Origin: Aldehydirespirator sp963667505
Lineage (GTDB): Bacteria > Actinomycetota > Acidimicrobiia > Acidimicrobiales > Aldehydirespiratoraceae
Length of the DNA stretch: 64,000 nt
NCBI GenBank assembly: GCA_963667505.2
Contig: OY763490.2
Span: forward strand, 1,612,001-1,676,000
Reading direction: 5' to 3'
Below are positions 16,169 through 25,279 of this stretch, piece after piece. Every line of letters starts with the position of its first letter. Within the stretch, counting starts at the first letter, position 1. The notes beneath the pieces are model-generated. The model saw only the letters and a program-made list of their open reading frames with translations. It did not search any database and was not told the DNA's origin. The translations under genes and the position numbers were made by a program.

Positions 16169-17210
16169 ACGCAGACGGACAGCACATCGCCGGGCGCAGC
16201 GGGGGCGTCGAGCCAGTGGATGCGGGGGTCGCGGCGGAACCAGCGCTCCTGGCGGCGGGCGAAGCGGCGGGTGCGGGCGATGGCCGAGTCCAGCGCCTCC
16301 TCCAGGGTCGCCTCGCCTCGCAGGTGGGCGAGCAGTTCCTTGTAGCCGAGGGCCTGGGCGGGCGAGCAGTTCCTTGGGAGGACCTGGGCCGCAGTCGCGG
16401 GAGCCGGAGCTCGGCCAGGGCGCGCACCTCGTCGAGGAAGCCGTCGGCGAGTTGGCGCTGGTAGCGGGCCGCGATGCGCTCGTCTAGCCGGTCCCGATCC
16501 CAGCGCAGGCCGACCTGCACGAACGGCGTCGCCGGGTAGTGGTCCAAGCCGGGCCCGTACGACGAGAACGGCCGGCCGCTGCCGATAGTGACTTCGAGGG
16601 CCCGGACGACTCTGCGCCGATTGGTCGGCTCCATGCGGCTCGCCGCGGTCGGGTCGAGTTCCACGAGGCGGCGATGCAGGGCCTCATCGTCGGGCTCGGC
16701 TTCGAGTTCGCCTCTGACGTCCGGGTAGCGCTCCGGGATCCGGAGGTTGTCGATCACGGCGCGCACGTACAGCCCCGTCCCACCGACCAGCACCGGCACG
16801 GCATCCCGGCTGCGGATGTCGTCGATCACGGCGACCGCCCGAGCCTGCAACTCGGCCACCGCGAACTCCTCCGAGGGGTCCACCAGGTCCACCAGGTGGT
16901 GGCGCACTTCGGCCTGCTCGGCGGCGGTGGGGGTGGCCGTGCCTATGTCCATGCCCCGGTAGACCTGCATGGAGTCGAGGGTCACGATCTCCGCGCGTTC
17001 GATCATCCGGGCCAATCTCATCGCCAGGTCGGATTTTCCCGAGGCCGTCGGGCCGACAATCACCACCGGCCGCCCTGCGAGCCGAATCCGATCACCAGGC
17101 GACAGACTGGCTGCTCCCCCGTCCGGCACTCGCGGCTCGGAGTGGCCGTCTCTCCCGCGCCCTTGCTCCGACGCCGCGCCGGTCGCTCCCATCGCCTCAG
17201 GCGCCGCCAC
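16162..17210 (-). pseudogene. miaA: tRNA dimethylallyltransferase, frameshifted
   Basis: Transfers an isopentenyl group to A37 of tRNAs reading UNN codons. The N-terminal part reads normally: VIVGPTASGKSDLA (P-loop), LDSMQVYRGMDIGTA, LVGGTGLYVRAVID, then GFLDEVRALAEL. The frame is then lost and the true C-terminus (QALGYKELLAHLRGE, TRRFARRQERWFRRD) is in another frame, ending at 16162. A 17-bp segment is repeated at 16326-16342 and 16360-16376 (offset 34 bp, not divisible by 3), marking an imperfect duplication that would cause the shift. Either miaA is really broken or the assembly is wrong here. The first ~45 residues before the P-loop are an extension. Confidence 0.85.
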
Positions 17211-17374
17211 GGGCGCGACTCTGCGCCAACGCCTCGCCGATGATGCAGGCGGGGCCGCCGGCTTCGCCGCACTGTGCTGGCGCGGCGGCGATCATGCGGA
17301 TGGCCTGGGGATCGCCTCGGTCTCCGCCCCCCGCGCTCGCCGCTTCGAGATCACCGCCTTCGTCGGCTCGCGCG

Positions 17375-19024
17375 CTAGCCGGCGGCGGCCACCGGTATGC
17401 GGCGGCGGCCCGAGGATGCGCCCGGCGTGATCGGCTCAGCCGCAGCGGGCGGCGCTTCGAGACCGACAAGGACACCCTGCAGAAAGTTGGCCGCGGCTGC
17501 GGTGACCTCCACCCGGGCGTAGGCGCCGGGGCGTGGCGCTCCACCGGCCGGCGACGGGAAGTGAACCAGGGTATTGCGACGGGTTCGTCCGGTGGTGACC
17601 GATGGATCCTTCTTGCTGGGCCCCTCCACGACGACCTCCTCGACCCGGCCGATGCGGGCCTCGTTGGCAAGGCGGCTGGAACGCTCGATCACCCGGCGAA
17701 GCCGTTCGTACCGCTCGACGGACACGTCGCGGGGCACGAACCGGTCTCCCATGTCGGCCGCGGCTGTTCCGGGTCGGGGCGAGAAGATGAACGTGAAGGC
17801 GCTGTCGTAACGGGCCTCGGCCGCAACCTCCAGCGTTCGCTCGAAGTCGTCCTCGGTCTCGCCGGGGAACCCGACGATGATGTCGGTGGACACAGCAAGG
17901 TCGGGCACCGCGGCGCGGGCCGCCCGCAGCCGCTCCAGGTAGCGCTCGGCGGTGTAGCCCCGGCGCATGGCCCGCAACACGGCGTCGCTGCCCGACTGCA
18001 GCGGCAGGTGCAGGTGCTCGCACACCGCGGGAACTTCGGCCATGGCCGCGATGGTCTCAGGACGCAGATCCTTGGGATGCGGGCTGGTGAAACGGACCCG
18101 CCGGATGCCGCGGACCTCCCCGACCGCTCGCAGCAGGTCGGCGAACAACGGTCGCGCCCGCCGGTCCGACGTCCAACGCGACCCGCACCACCACGCGTCG
18201 TCGGACGCGCCGCCGCCGCTGCCGATGCCCGCATCAGCGCCCTCAGCAGCAGGCGGGTCGGGGCGCGCCTCGGAGACGCTTTCGGGGCCGAGACCCGCGT
18301 CAGCGCCCACACCAGCGTGCCGGTCCGGACGCTCCCCTGGGTCTGCGACCGTGTCGGCGCGCCCGGCAGCGCGTCGAGCCAGCGCCAGGTCTCGGCCGTA
18401 GCTGTTGACGTTCTGGCCGAGCAGGGTGACTTCGCTGATCCCGTCGGCCGCGAGCGCGCGGACCTCGTCGACGAGCTCGCCGAAGGGCCTGCTGATCTCG
18501 GGGCCTCGCACCGCGGGCACGATGCAGAACGTGCAGCTGTTGTCGCAGCCGATCTGGATCGTCACCCAGGCGGCGTGCTCGGACTCCCGCCGGACCGGCA
18601 GCGCGGACGGGAACGCCTCGGCGTCGTCACGGACGGTCTCGTTGAGTATCTCCACCACCGGGCCGTGGCGCCGGGCATGGTCGATCAGCTCCGCGGCCCG
18701 GTGCACGTTGTGGGTGCCGAACACCACGTCGACGTGGCCAGCCCGCTCCCGGACCAGCTCGCGGTCCTTCTGGGCGAGGCACCCGGCCACCGCGATGAGC
18801 GCGCCGGGCCGCCCCGCCTTGACCGCTTTGAGCTGGCCCAACGCGCCGTACAGCTTGTTGTCGGCGTTCTCGCGGATGCAGCAGGTGTTGAGCACGATCA
18901 CATCGGCTTCCTCGAGCACAGGCCTGCGCTGGTAGCCGTCCGCCTCGAGCAGCCCTGCGATCCGCTCGGAGTCGTGCTCGTTCATCTGGCACCCGAAGGT
19001 GCGGATGGCATAGGTCCGGCCCAC
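17375..19024 (-). CDS. miaB: tRNA-2-methylthio-N6-dimethylallyladenosine synthase
   Basis: 549 residues. Radical-SAM methylthiotransferase that adds the 2-methylthio group to i6A37 made by MiaA. The N-terminal UPF0004 domain cluster cysteines are C12 (FGCQMN), C48 (NTCC) and C82 (GCLAQ); the radical-SAM triad is C160/C164/C167 (GCDNSCTFC); a C-terminal TRAM domain follows. Residues ~213-290 are an Ala/Gly/Asp-rich insertion inside the radical-SAM domain that other MiaB proteins lack. The protein is longer than usual mainly for that reason. Its partner miaA, downstream, is frameshifted. Confidence 0.96.
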   Translation of the reverse strand: MGRTYAIRTFGCQMNEHDSERIAGLLEADGYQRRPVLEEADVIVLNTCCIRENADNKLYGALGQLKAVKAGRPGALIAVAGCLAQKDRELVRERAGHVDVVFGTHNVHRAAELIDHARRHGPVVEILNETVRDDAEAFPSALPVRRESEHAAWVTIQIGCDNSCTFCIVPAVRGPEISRPFGELVDEVRALAADGISEVTLLGQNVNSYGRDLALARRAAGRADTVADPGERPDRHAGVGADAGLGPESVSEARPDPPAAEGADAGIGSGGGASDDAWWCGSRWTSDRRARPLFADLLRAVGEVRGIRRVRFTSPHPKDLRPETIAAMAEVPAVCEHLHLPLQSGSDAVLRAMRRGYTAERYLERLRAARAAVPDLAVSTDIIVGFPGETEDDFERTLEVAAEARYDSAFTFIFSPRPGTAAADMGDRFVPRDVSVERYERLRRVIERSSRLANEARIGRVEEVVVEGPSKKDPSVTTGRTRRNTLVHFPSPAGGAPRPGAYARVEVTAAAANFLQGVLVGLEAPPAAAEPITPGASSGRRRIPVAAAG

Positions 19025-19091
19025 AACCCAAGGCTACGGGACAGACCGGTCGGCCGTCCCCACGTTGAGCATCCGACCCTAGACTGTGCCT

Positions 19092-19250
19092 ATGACCGGA
19101 CCTAAGCCCGAAGGATTCGAGGACTTCGACCCGCATGAGGAGACTCGGCACATTCTCGCTGATGACGAACTGATGGAGTCGCTGCGGGTCTCTCGGGCCG
19201 AGGCCGCCGACCGCAAAGCACAGCTGCGCTCAGCACGAACGAACGTCTAG
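19092..19250 (+). CDS. small antitoxin-like protein upstream of a RelE-type toxin
   Basis: 52 residues, acidic, with a pattern (EGFEDFDPHEETRHILADDELMESLRVSR) of the short antitoxins paired with RelE/ParE toxins. No DNA-binding domain is obvious at this length. It is divergent from miaB and ends 9 bp before the toxin start. The toxin is frameshifted, so this antitoxin would be left without a partner. Confidence 0.6.
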   Translation: MTGPKPEGFEDFDPHEETRHILADDELMESLRVSRAEAADRKAQLRSARTNV

Positions 19251-19259
19251 CGGGGCGGC

Positions 19260-19516
19260 TTGTACGAGGCCGAATTGCTGCCCGAGGCGCAGCGCCACCT
19301 CAACAGGCTTCCCCCGCGGCCCGGGAAGCAGCGCTTGAAGCAATCCACGGGCCGATAGCGGACAACCCGCGGCACGTTGGCAAGCCGCTGCGGGACGAGT
19401 TGGAGGGGTTGTGGTGCGCCCGCCGCGGCATGTACCGCATCGTCTATGAGATCGTGGAAGGCGATCGCTTGGTGCTGGTGCATCGGGTGAAGCACCGCCG
19501 CGACGTGTACCGCTGA
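19260..19516 (+). pseudogene. RelE/ParE-type toxin, frameshifted
   Basis: Reads from TTG 19260: YEAELLPEAQRHLNRLP, then after a -1 shift near 19315-19325 EAALEAIHGPIADNPRHVGKPL, LWCARRGMYRIVYEI and HRVKHRRDVYR to a stop at 19514. These are the standard RelE elements: the N-terminal helix, the KPL(R)..L strand turn, R-x-x-Y-R-I-V-Y, and the final H-R-x-x-V-Y-R with catalytic basic residues. RelE toxins cleave mRNA on the ribosome. One missing base in a CCCGCGGCCCGGG run explains the break, which is also a likely place for a sequencing error. Confidence 0.75.
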
Positions 19517-19615
19517 ATGGAGCCATCGACCGGACCGTTAGAGTGACTCCGATTCCCGCCACAAGCGCCGGGCTGTCAGGCGGTGGACCGGGCTGTGCGC
19601 CTTGCCCTCGTCACG

Positions 19616-20644
19616 CTACACGGCGGCTGCGGCGGGCTTTTCGGCCTCCTCGGGGTCGGGCTCGGGCATGACGGCCCTCCAGACCTTGTCGGAGATCTCG
19701 ACCATCAGCTCCGGGTTGTCCTGCAGGAACTTCTTGGCGTTCTCGCGGCCCTGGCCGAGCTGCTCGCCGTCGTAGGTGTACCAGGCCCCGGACTTCTTGA
19801 CGATGGACTCGTTCACGGCCAGGTCGAGGACCGAGCCCTCCCGCGAGATGCCCTTGCCGTACATGATGTCGAACTCGGCCTGGCGGAACGGAGGGGCGCA
19901 CTTGTTCTTCACGACCTTCACCCGGGTGCGGTTGCCGACGACCTCCACGCCGTCCTTGATCGACTCGATCCGGCGGATGTCGAGCCGCACCGACGAGTAG
20001 AACTTCAGAGCCCGTCCGCCGGGCGTGGTCTCGGGCGAGCCGAACATCACGCCGATCTTCTCGCGCAGCTGGTTGATGAAGATGCAGATCGTGTTGGACT
20101 TGTTGAGGTTGGAGGTGAGCTTGCGCAGCGCCTGCGACATGAGCCGGGCCTGCAGGCCGACATGGGAGTCGCCCATGTCGCCCTCGAGCTCGGCCCGGGG
20201 GGTGAGCGCGGCCACCGAGTCGATCACCACCACGTCAAGCGCGCCGGAGCGGATCAGCATGTCGGTGATCTCCAGGGCCTGCTCGCCGGTGTCGGGCTGG
20301 GAGATGAGCAGCTCGTCGATGTCGACGCCTATCGCCTTGGCGTAGGTGGGGTCCATGGCGTGCTCGGCGTCGACGTAGGCGCAGATGCCGCCGTTGCGCT
20401 GGGCCTCGGCCACGACATGGGTGGCCAGCGTGGTCTTGCCCGAGGACTCGGGGCCGTATATCTCGGTGACCCGGCCCCTGGGCAGCCCGCCGATCCCGAG
20501 GGCCAGGTCCAGCGACAGCGCCCCGGTGGGCACCGACTCGATGCTCATCGCGGCCTTCTCGCCCATCCTCATGACGGAGCCTTTGCCGAACTGCTTGTCG
20601 ATCTGGCCCATGGCCATGTCCAAGGCCTTGTGTCGGTCGTTCAC
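19616..20644 (-). CDS. recA: RecA recombinase
   Basis: 342 residues, normal length. ATP-dependent strand-exchange protein that also triggers LexA cleavage. Walker A GPESSGKTT is at 64-72, followed by YVDAEHAMDP, VVVIDSVAAL (Walker B), the L2-loop region INQLREKIGVMFGSPETTPGG, and the acidic C-terminal tail. GTG 20644 is chosen because it gives the family start NDRHKALD and has AGGAG about 7 bases upstream; in-frame ATGs further upstream lie in repeats. The promoter carries an SOS box. The MAW motif is absent because the intein-free actinobacterial sequence differs there. Confidence 0.98.
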   Translation of the reverse strand: MNDRHKALDMAMGQIDKQFGKGSVMRMGEKAAMSIESVPTGALSLDLALGIGGLPRGRVTEIYGPESSGKTTLATHVVAEAQRNGGICAYVDAEHAMDPTYAKAIGVDIDELLISQPDTGEQALEITDMLIRSGALDVVVIDSVAALTPRAELEGDMGDSHVGLQARLMSQALRKLTSNLNKSNTICIFINQLREKIGVMFGSPETTPGGRALKFYSSVRLDIRRIESIKDGVEVVGNRTRVKVVKNKCAPPFRQAEFDIMYGKGISREGSVLDLAVNESIVKKSGAWYTYDGEQLGQGRENAKKFLQDNPELMVEISDKVWRAVMPEPDPEEAEKPAAAAV

Positions 20645-20662
20645 TTGGTGTCTCCTGTTCTT

Positions 20663-20727
20663 GCGCCGCCCGTCATGGGCGGTCGGTGGGTTTCTGCGCC
20701 GCCCGTCATGGGCGGTCGGGTGGGTTT
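20663..20727. repeat. two-copy 33-bp repeat in the recA leader
   Basis: Copies at 20663-20693 and 20696-20727 each include the short hairpin CCGCCC-GTCAT-GGGCGG. They lie between the recA promoter and start codon, so the transcript would begin with two tandem hairpins. Confidence 0.8.
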
Positions 20728-20864
20728 TTCCCATGGCCGTGAGGCGAGTCGGGGATTGCTGCTGAACCTACGTCGAGGGTGTGACAGGCCCGGCCGTGAC
20801 CAGATCGGCCGTAACCGGATCTGGGCCGCCCCGCGCCCGTCGCTTGGCCCTTGAGCATAACAGT

Positions 20865-20894
20865 AGTGTAGTTACGAACACTTGTTCATGTCAA
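20865..20894 (-). promoter_or_regulatory. recA promoter with SOS box
   Basis: Read on the minus strand: TTGACA (20889-20894), 18-bp spacer, TACACT (20865-20870). The spacer contains GAACAAGTGTTC (20876-20887), a canonical actinobacterial LexA box. The distance to the recA start is ~220 bp, leaving a long leader. Apart from this, 20895-21260 shows no gene. Confidence 0.85.
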
Positions 20895-21260
20895 GGATTC
20901 GTTGCAGGCGCGGCAGCACCGCACCGAGACACGGCTCGAACAGCGCCGCTAGCACTTCCAGGCCGAGAGACAGCCTGAGCAGCGCCGCGGGCACTTCCGG
21001 GCCGGGATGCGAGCAAGCCGACATGTGCTCGCTTCGAGGCGTCTCGGGATTCGGTTCGTCGGCCGGGAACCATACGAAGCCCGTTCGCGTTGCATACGGT
21101 AGGGCCGCACACAGGAAAGGCAACCCATGGGCCTGAGAATCTTCCGCCCGCGGCAACAGGAGCCGCCGCCGACGCCCGCTCACCCGCAAAGCGCTCACAC
21201 GGAAAGCGCCCACCCAGAAGCCCTCATACAGACAGCGCCCACCCAGAAAGGCAGCCCATC

Positions 21261-21683
21261 ATGAGCACCCAAGCCACCCCCGCCCAGCAGACCTTCGACG
21301 ACGCCGACCTGAGGGCCCGGCTCACCCCGCAGCAGTACCAGGTCACCCAGCAGGCCGGCACCGAGCGGGCCTTCACCGGCGAGTACTGGAACTGCCACGA
21401 CGACGGCACCTACCACTGCGTCGTGTGCGACGTGCCGCTGTTCTCCAGCGACACCAAGTACGACTCCGGCACCGGCTGGCCCAGCTTCTGGGAGGCGCTC
21501 GACCCCGCCGCGGTGGAGATCCACACCGACCGCAGCTTCGGCATGGTCCGCGAGGAGGCCGTCTGCGCCAGATGCGGCGCGCACCTGGGCCACCGATTCC
21601 CCGACGGCCCCCGCCCCACCGGCGAGCGCTACTGCATGAACTCCGCGTCCCTGCGCCTAGAGCCCGCCGACGGCAACGACTGA
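21261..21683 (+). CDS. msrB: peptide-methionine (R)-S-oxide reductase
   Basis: 140 residues. Reduces the R epimer of methionine sulfoxide in proteins. The zinc-binding CxxC pairs are present in CVVCDVPLF and CARCGAHLG, GTGWPSFW is the substrate pocket, and the catalytic cysteine is in RYCMNSASL. All conserved residues are present, so it is a normal Cys-type enzyme. Start ATG 21261 is preceded by AAAGG. It is transcribed away from recA with a long space between. Confidence 0.96.
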   Translation: MSTQATPAQQTFDDADLRARLTPQQYQVTQQAGTERAFTGEYWNCHDDGTYHCVVCDVPLFSSDTKYDSGTGWPSFWEALDPAAVEIHTDRSFGMVREEAVCARCGAHLGHRFPDGPRPTGERYCMNSASLRLEPADGND

Positions 21684-21856
21684 CCATGGCTGAGGATCCC
21701 GCGCCACTGCGCATCTGACCCCGGTGTGTTCCTAGAAGACTGCTGAGCCGTGTCGCTGCTCTGGGGGCTGGCGGCCGGAATGTGAGCCGGGCCGCCAAGC
21801 GCGCCCTGCATGGCTGGCTGGGCCGCTGCGCCCGTTCGGAGTCTTTGTGAGGGACT

Positions 21857-21884
21857 TGACATGTAATCGGAGCGACATAGTGTG
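21857..21884 (+). promoter_or_regulatory. sigma-70-type promoter of the SLH-like protein
   Basis: TTGACA (21857-21862), 16 bp, TAGTGT (21879-21884), about 60 bp upstream of the ATG at 21947. The match is good for a GC-rich genome. Confidence 0.55.
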
Positions 21885-21946
21885 CCCCTCATGTCCGGCA
21901 GCGCCGGCTTGGCCGGCCTCGCTGCAAGACCATGGAAGGGTTGCCG

Positions 21947-23614
21947 ATGAGACACTGCCGTTGGCTCCGCAGGCTGGCCGCGGTGGCCGCGGTGGCCGCT
22001 GCGACGTTCAGCGTGGGAGGTCCGCCATGCCGTCAGCGAAGCTGCCGCCGGGAAGGGGCCTGCTCAACTGGCGGGCCGGGCGACTCCGCTGAGCGCACGG
22101 GCCACCGCCCCCCAGGGCGTCTCGGACGGGCACGGGCCGGAGGCCTCGCCCTGCGCGTCGGCGCCCTCGCAACCCTGTCCTTGACTGCCTCGGTCATTGC
22201 GCCGCAGCAGGCCGCGCTCGGCCAGACTCCGCGCCTCAGCGAGGCTTCATGCACGCTCAACACGCCAACAATCAGCCGCGCCGACCCGCTCGTCGACCTG
22301 TTGGACGTGGATGTCGAGGTGACCGGGGAGGGTTCGTGCGATCTGGACGACTCGATCCTGTGGACGGTTCAGATCGCCGAGCTGCCTGCGTCTCCGACGA
22401 ACGAGGAGTGCAAGTCGGCACCAGAGCAGACGGTCATCGGCCCCCAGAGCAACGACCCGAAGATCAACTTCAGAATCTGGACCACCGACGGAGACAAGGC
22501 CAAGCTGAAGGTCCTCACCTATTACGGTTTGCGAGTCGGCGCCAAGCTCAAGGACACCGAAGACTCGCCGGTGTGGAGTTCAAGCTGTCAACAGGTCCGG
22601 ACGGTGCCATATCGGCCGACGTCCCCTTGGCCCTTGGCAGCCGAGGGACGGGATTCCAGTGTCGTGCTGTCGAAGGCGAAAGCGGGCGAAGGCAGCTGCG
22701 CCCTCGAAGGCTGGCAGTACCGCTACCGGAAGGCCACCGCGTCTACTTGGATGGAGTGGGTCAGCGTGGGCCTCAACAGCCACACGCGGCAGCAGATGCC
22801 GACGATCGTGGTGCAGAACCTCGAGAACGGCACGCTGTACAACTTCCAAGTGCGCGCCCTCAACTGCGGAGGAGAGGAGTTCGCGGGCCATCCGAGCGGG
22901 ATTGTCAGCGCGGTTCCGCAAGCACCGTCACCGCCGCCCGATAACAACGGAACGGACAACAACGGGACGGACAACAACGGGACGGACAACAACGGGACGG
23001 ACAACAACGGAACCGGGACAGCACCGCCCGGATCCCAGACGGCCGCGTCGGCCAACCACTTCGCAGACGATGACGGCAGCGTGCATGAGCCCGACATCAA
23101 TGTCATCGTGCTCAACGGCATCAGCCAAGGCTGCGACGGCGACTCCGACCAGTATTGCCCCGACGATCCCGTGACCCGGGCCCAGATGGCCACGTTCCTG
23201 GCCCGGGCGATGAAACTCATGCCGCCCGACGACCCTGATGCGTGGCGGTTCGAGGACACCGTCGGGAACTTTCACGAGCCCGACATCCGGGCCATCGCAG
23301 CCCGAGGCATCACCCAGGGCTGCAACCCAGAAGGCACCAAGTTCTGCCCCAACGATCCTGTGACCCGTGGAGCCATGGCGGCGTTCCTGACGAGGGCGCT
23401 GGAACTCGAAGTGCCTTCCGACCCGTCGGTCGGCGCCTTCGACGACATCGCCGGCCATGTCCACGAGGACAGCATCCGGGCCATCGCAGCCCGGGGCATC
23501 ACCAGGGGCTGCAACACGGCGGGAACCCTCTTCTGCCCCGACGACCATGTGACCCGCGCCCAGATGGCGACCTTCCTGGTGCGTGCCTTCGACCTGGGGG
23601 CATCGACGACGTAA
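21947..23614 (+). CDS. secreted protein with SLH-like C-terminal repeats
   Basis: 555 residues. ATG 21947 has GGAAGGG six bases upstream. The N-terminus MRHCRWLRRLAAVAAVAAA looks like a signal peptide; a second hydrophobic stretch (LRVGALATLSLTASVIA) follows about 60 residues later, so the exported form is unclear. The middle (~90-340) is a pair of fibronectin-like beta domains with cysteines. A linker of five D-N-N-G-T units follows. The last ~190 residues are three ~60-residue units with H-E-P-D-I-x-x-I, ARGIT-x-GC and C-P-x-D-x-V-T-R-x-x-M-A-x-F-L: S-layer-homology-like repeats common in actinobacterial surface proteins. It probably acts as a cell-surface protein; the ligand is unknown. 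Confidence 0.78.
   Translation: MRHCRWLRRLAAVAAVAAATFSVGGPPCRQRSCRREGACSTGGPGDSAERTGHRPPGRLGRARAGGLALRVGALATLSLTASVIAPQQAALGQTPRLSEASCTLNTPTISRADPLVDLLDVDVEVTGEGSCDLDDSILWTVQIAELPASPTNEECKSAPEQTVIGPQSNDPKINFRIWTTDGDKAKLKVLTYYGLRVGAKLKDTEDSPVWSSSCQQVRTVPYRPTSPWPLAAEGRDSSVVLSKAKAGEGSCALEGWQYRYRKATASTWMEWVSVGLNSHTRQQMPTIVVQNLENGTLYNFQVRALNCGGEEFAGHPSGIVSAVPQAPSPPPDNNGTDNNGTDNNGTDNNGTDNNGTGTAPPGSQTAASANHFADDDGSVHEPDINVIVLNGISQGCDGDSDQYCPDDPVTRAQMATFLARAMKLMPPDDPDAWRFEDTVGNFHEPDIRAIAARGITQGCNPEGTKFCPNDPVTRGAMAAFLTRALELEVPSDPSVGAFDDIAGHVHEDSIRAIAARGITRGCNTAGTLFCPDDHVTRAQMATFLVRAFDLGASTT
22940..23014 (+). repeat. 15-bp tandem coding repeat, five units
   Basis: Five near-identical 15-bp units encode D-N-N-G-T between the beta domains and the SLH-like repeats of the surrounding gene. 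Such linkers are usually flexible and variable in copy number. Confidence 0.9.
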
Positions 23615-23729
23615 GCCGCGACTACCCATCGCCGGCGACCGGCAGACGACCGGCGGTCAGCAGTACCGGCTAGCCCCGGCTGGTCCCAGCAACACTGGCT
23701 AGTCCCAGCAGCGGCAGTACCGTGCGGCC

Positions 23730-25076
23730 ATGATGAGCGCGGAGTCGCTGGCCAGCGCCGATGACAACATCGTCCGCTGGTTCGAGCGGGACTTCGGGGG
23801 CACGGTCGTCGACCTGGCCCGTCAGCCTCGCTGGCGGCCGGTGTGGTTCGCCACCGTGGACCGCGGCGGAATCCGCCACGAGCTGGCCGTGCGGGGCGAC
23901 CGCACCGACATGCCGCTCATCTTCCCGCTGGACCACGAGATGACGTTCCAGCGGCTGCTGGGCGAGCACGGCATCCCGGTGGCGAGAGTGTGGGGATGGA
24001 TCGACGAGCCCATGGCCTACGTCATGGACCGCGTAGGAGGCCGCGAGCACTTCGCTGACACGAGCGACGACGACCGGGCCGCGGCGGTCGACGACTACCT
24101 CGCCGTCCTCGCCCGGCTGCACGCCCTGCCCGTCGAGCCGTTCGCCGCGGCCGGCATCCGGCGCGCCGGCGACCCGTCGCAGGCCGGGCTCGTGGGGCTG
24201 CGCCGCTATGAGGAGCACTACCGCGCCCTGAAGGCGCACCCCGACCCGTTCCTGGAGTTCTGCCTCGGCTGGCTGCGCCGCAACCCGGTGAACACCGCTG
24301 GCCGGGAGTCGCCGGTGGTGTGGGACTCGGGCCAGTTCCACCACCTCGACGGCAGGATCACGGCTGTGCTGGATCTGGAGCTGGGCCACATCGGCGACCC
24401 GATGATGGACCTGGCCGCTTGGCGCATGCGCGACACCGTCGTCGGCTACGGCGACATGAGGAAGCTCTACGCCCGCTACGAGGAGCTGTCGGGCGCCCCG
24501 GTCGACCTGGACGCCGTCCGCTGGCACCATCTGGCCTTCACCTTGTCGAACCAGCTCGCCTACAGCCATGCCCTGCGCGATCCCTCGCCAGCGTCGGACC
24601 TGATGACCAACCTGCACTGGTGCTGCGAGACCAACCTGTTCGCCACCGAGGCCTGGGCCGAGCATCTCGGCATCGACCTGCCCGCGGTCGAGACGCCCGA
24701 GCCTCGCTTCTCGACCGCTGACACGGGACACCGGCACCTGGTGCGGGCGCTGCGGTCGATCAGCGCCGACGACCCGTTCGTCCGCCACGAGCTGCGCATC
24801 CTGTTCCGGCTGGCCCGCCATCTCCAGCGGCGAGACGAGATCGGCGACGCCGTCGAGCAGGCCGACCTCGACGACCTCGAACGGCTACTGGGGGCCCGCC
24901 CCCCCGACTGGCGCGAAGGCGAGGCCAAGCTCGAAGCCTTCGTGCTGGCCGACACCTCCGGCCGACACGACACCGAGCTCGTGAAGCTCTTCCACAAGCG
25001 CAACCTGCGAGCCCACATGCTGCTCGGCCCGGCGGGGTCGGCTATGGCCCGCCATCACACCATCCAGAGTTTCTGA
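23730..25076 (+). CDS. APH-fold phosphotransferase family protein
   Basis: 448 residues. The first ~300 have the aminoglycoside phosphotransferase/choline kinase fold, of the type related to the kinase domain of ACAD10-like proteins, often found beside acyl-CoA catabolism genes. FPLDHEMTFQRLLGEHGIPVARVWGW, LARLHALP and ITAVLDLELGHIGDPMMDLAAW (the metal-binding DxE loop) are clear. The catalytic loop reads VVWDSGQFHH in place of the usual H-G-D-x-x-x-x-N, so the aspartate is kept but the asparagine is not seen; activity is uncertain. A ~120-residue helical C-terminal extension follows. The substrate is unknown. ATG 23730 or 23733 could be used. Confidence 0.75.
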   Translation: MMSAESLASADDNIVRWFERDFGGTVVDLARQPRWRPVWFATVDRGGIRHELAVRGDRTDMPLIFPLDHEMTFQRLLGEHGIPVARVWGWIDEPMAYVMDRVGGREHFADTSDDDRAAAVDDYLAVLARLHALPVEPFAAAGIRRAGDPSQAGLVGLRRYEEHYRALKAHPDPFLEFCLGWLRRNPVNTAGRESPVVWDSGQFHHLDGRITAVLDLELGHIGDPMMDLAAWRMRDTVVGYGDMRKLYARYEELSGAPVDLDAVRWHHLAFTLSNQLAYSHALRDPSPASDLMTNLHWCCETNLFATEAWAEHLGIDLPAVETPEPRFSTADTGHRHLVRALRSISADDPFVRHELRILFRLARHLQRRDEIGDAVEQADLDDLERLLGARPPDWREGEAKLEAFVLADTSGRHDTELVKLFHKRNLRAHMLLGPAGSAMARHHTIQSF

Positions 25077-25279
25077 CCGGCGCCCGGCAGAGCTCTCCGC
25101 GCCTAGAGCAACAGGACGATCAACACTGACCCTGCCACCGGGACTCCGCTCACGCAGCGCCTAGTCGCCGATCGACTCAGCCGGGGTTCTGACCCCCTGG
25201 AGTAGCCGCGCCCGCCCGAACCGGTAGCGCCGCCCTAGCCGCCGCTCGGCCGAACAGGTACCGCCGAGTTCGCTCAGGC

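Noticed and set aside
17211..17374. Small frame between miaB and miaA (about 32 codons, ending near 17197)
   Set aside because: It has no clear ribosome site or family, and overlaps the start of miaA; unsupported.
21261..21683. msrB as a second selenoprotein
   Set aside because: The catalytic position is an ordinary cysteine codon and the frame has no internal TGA.
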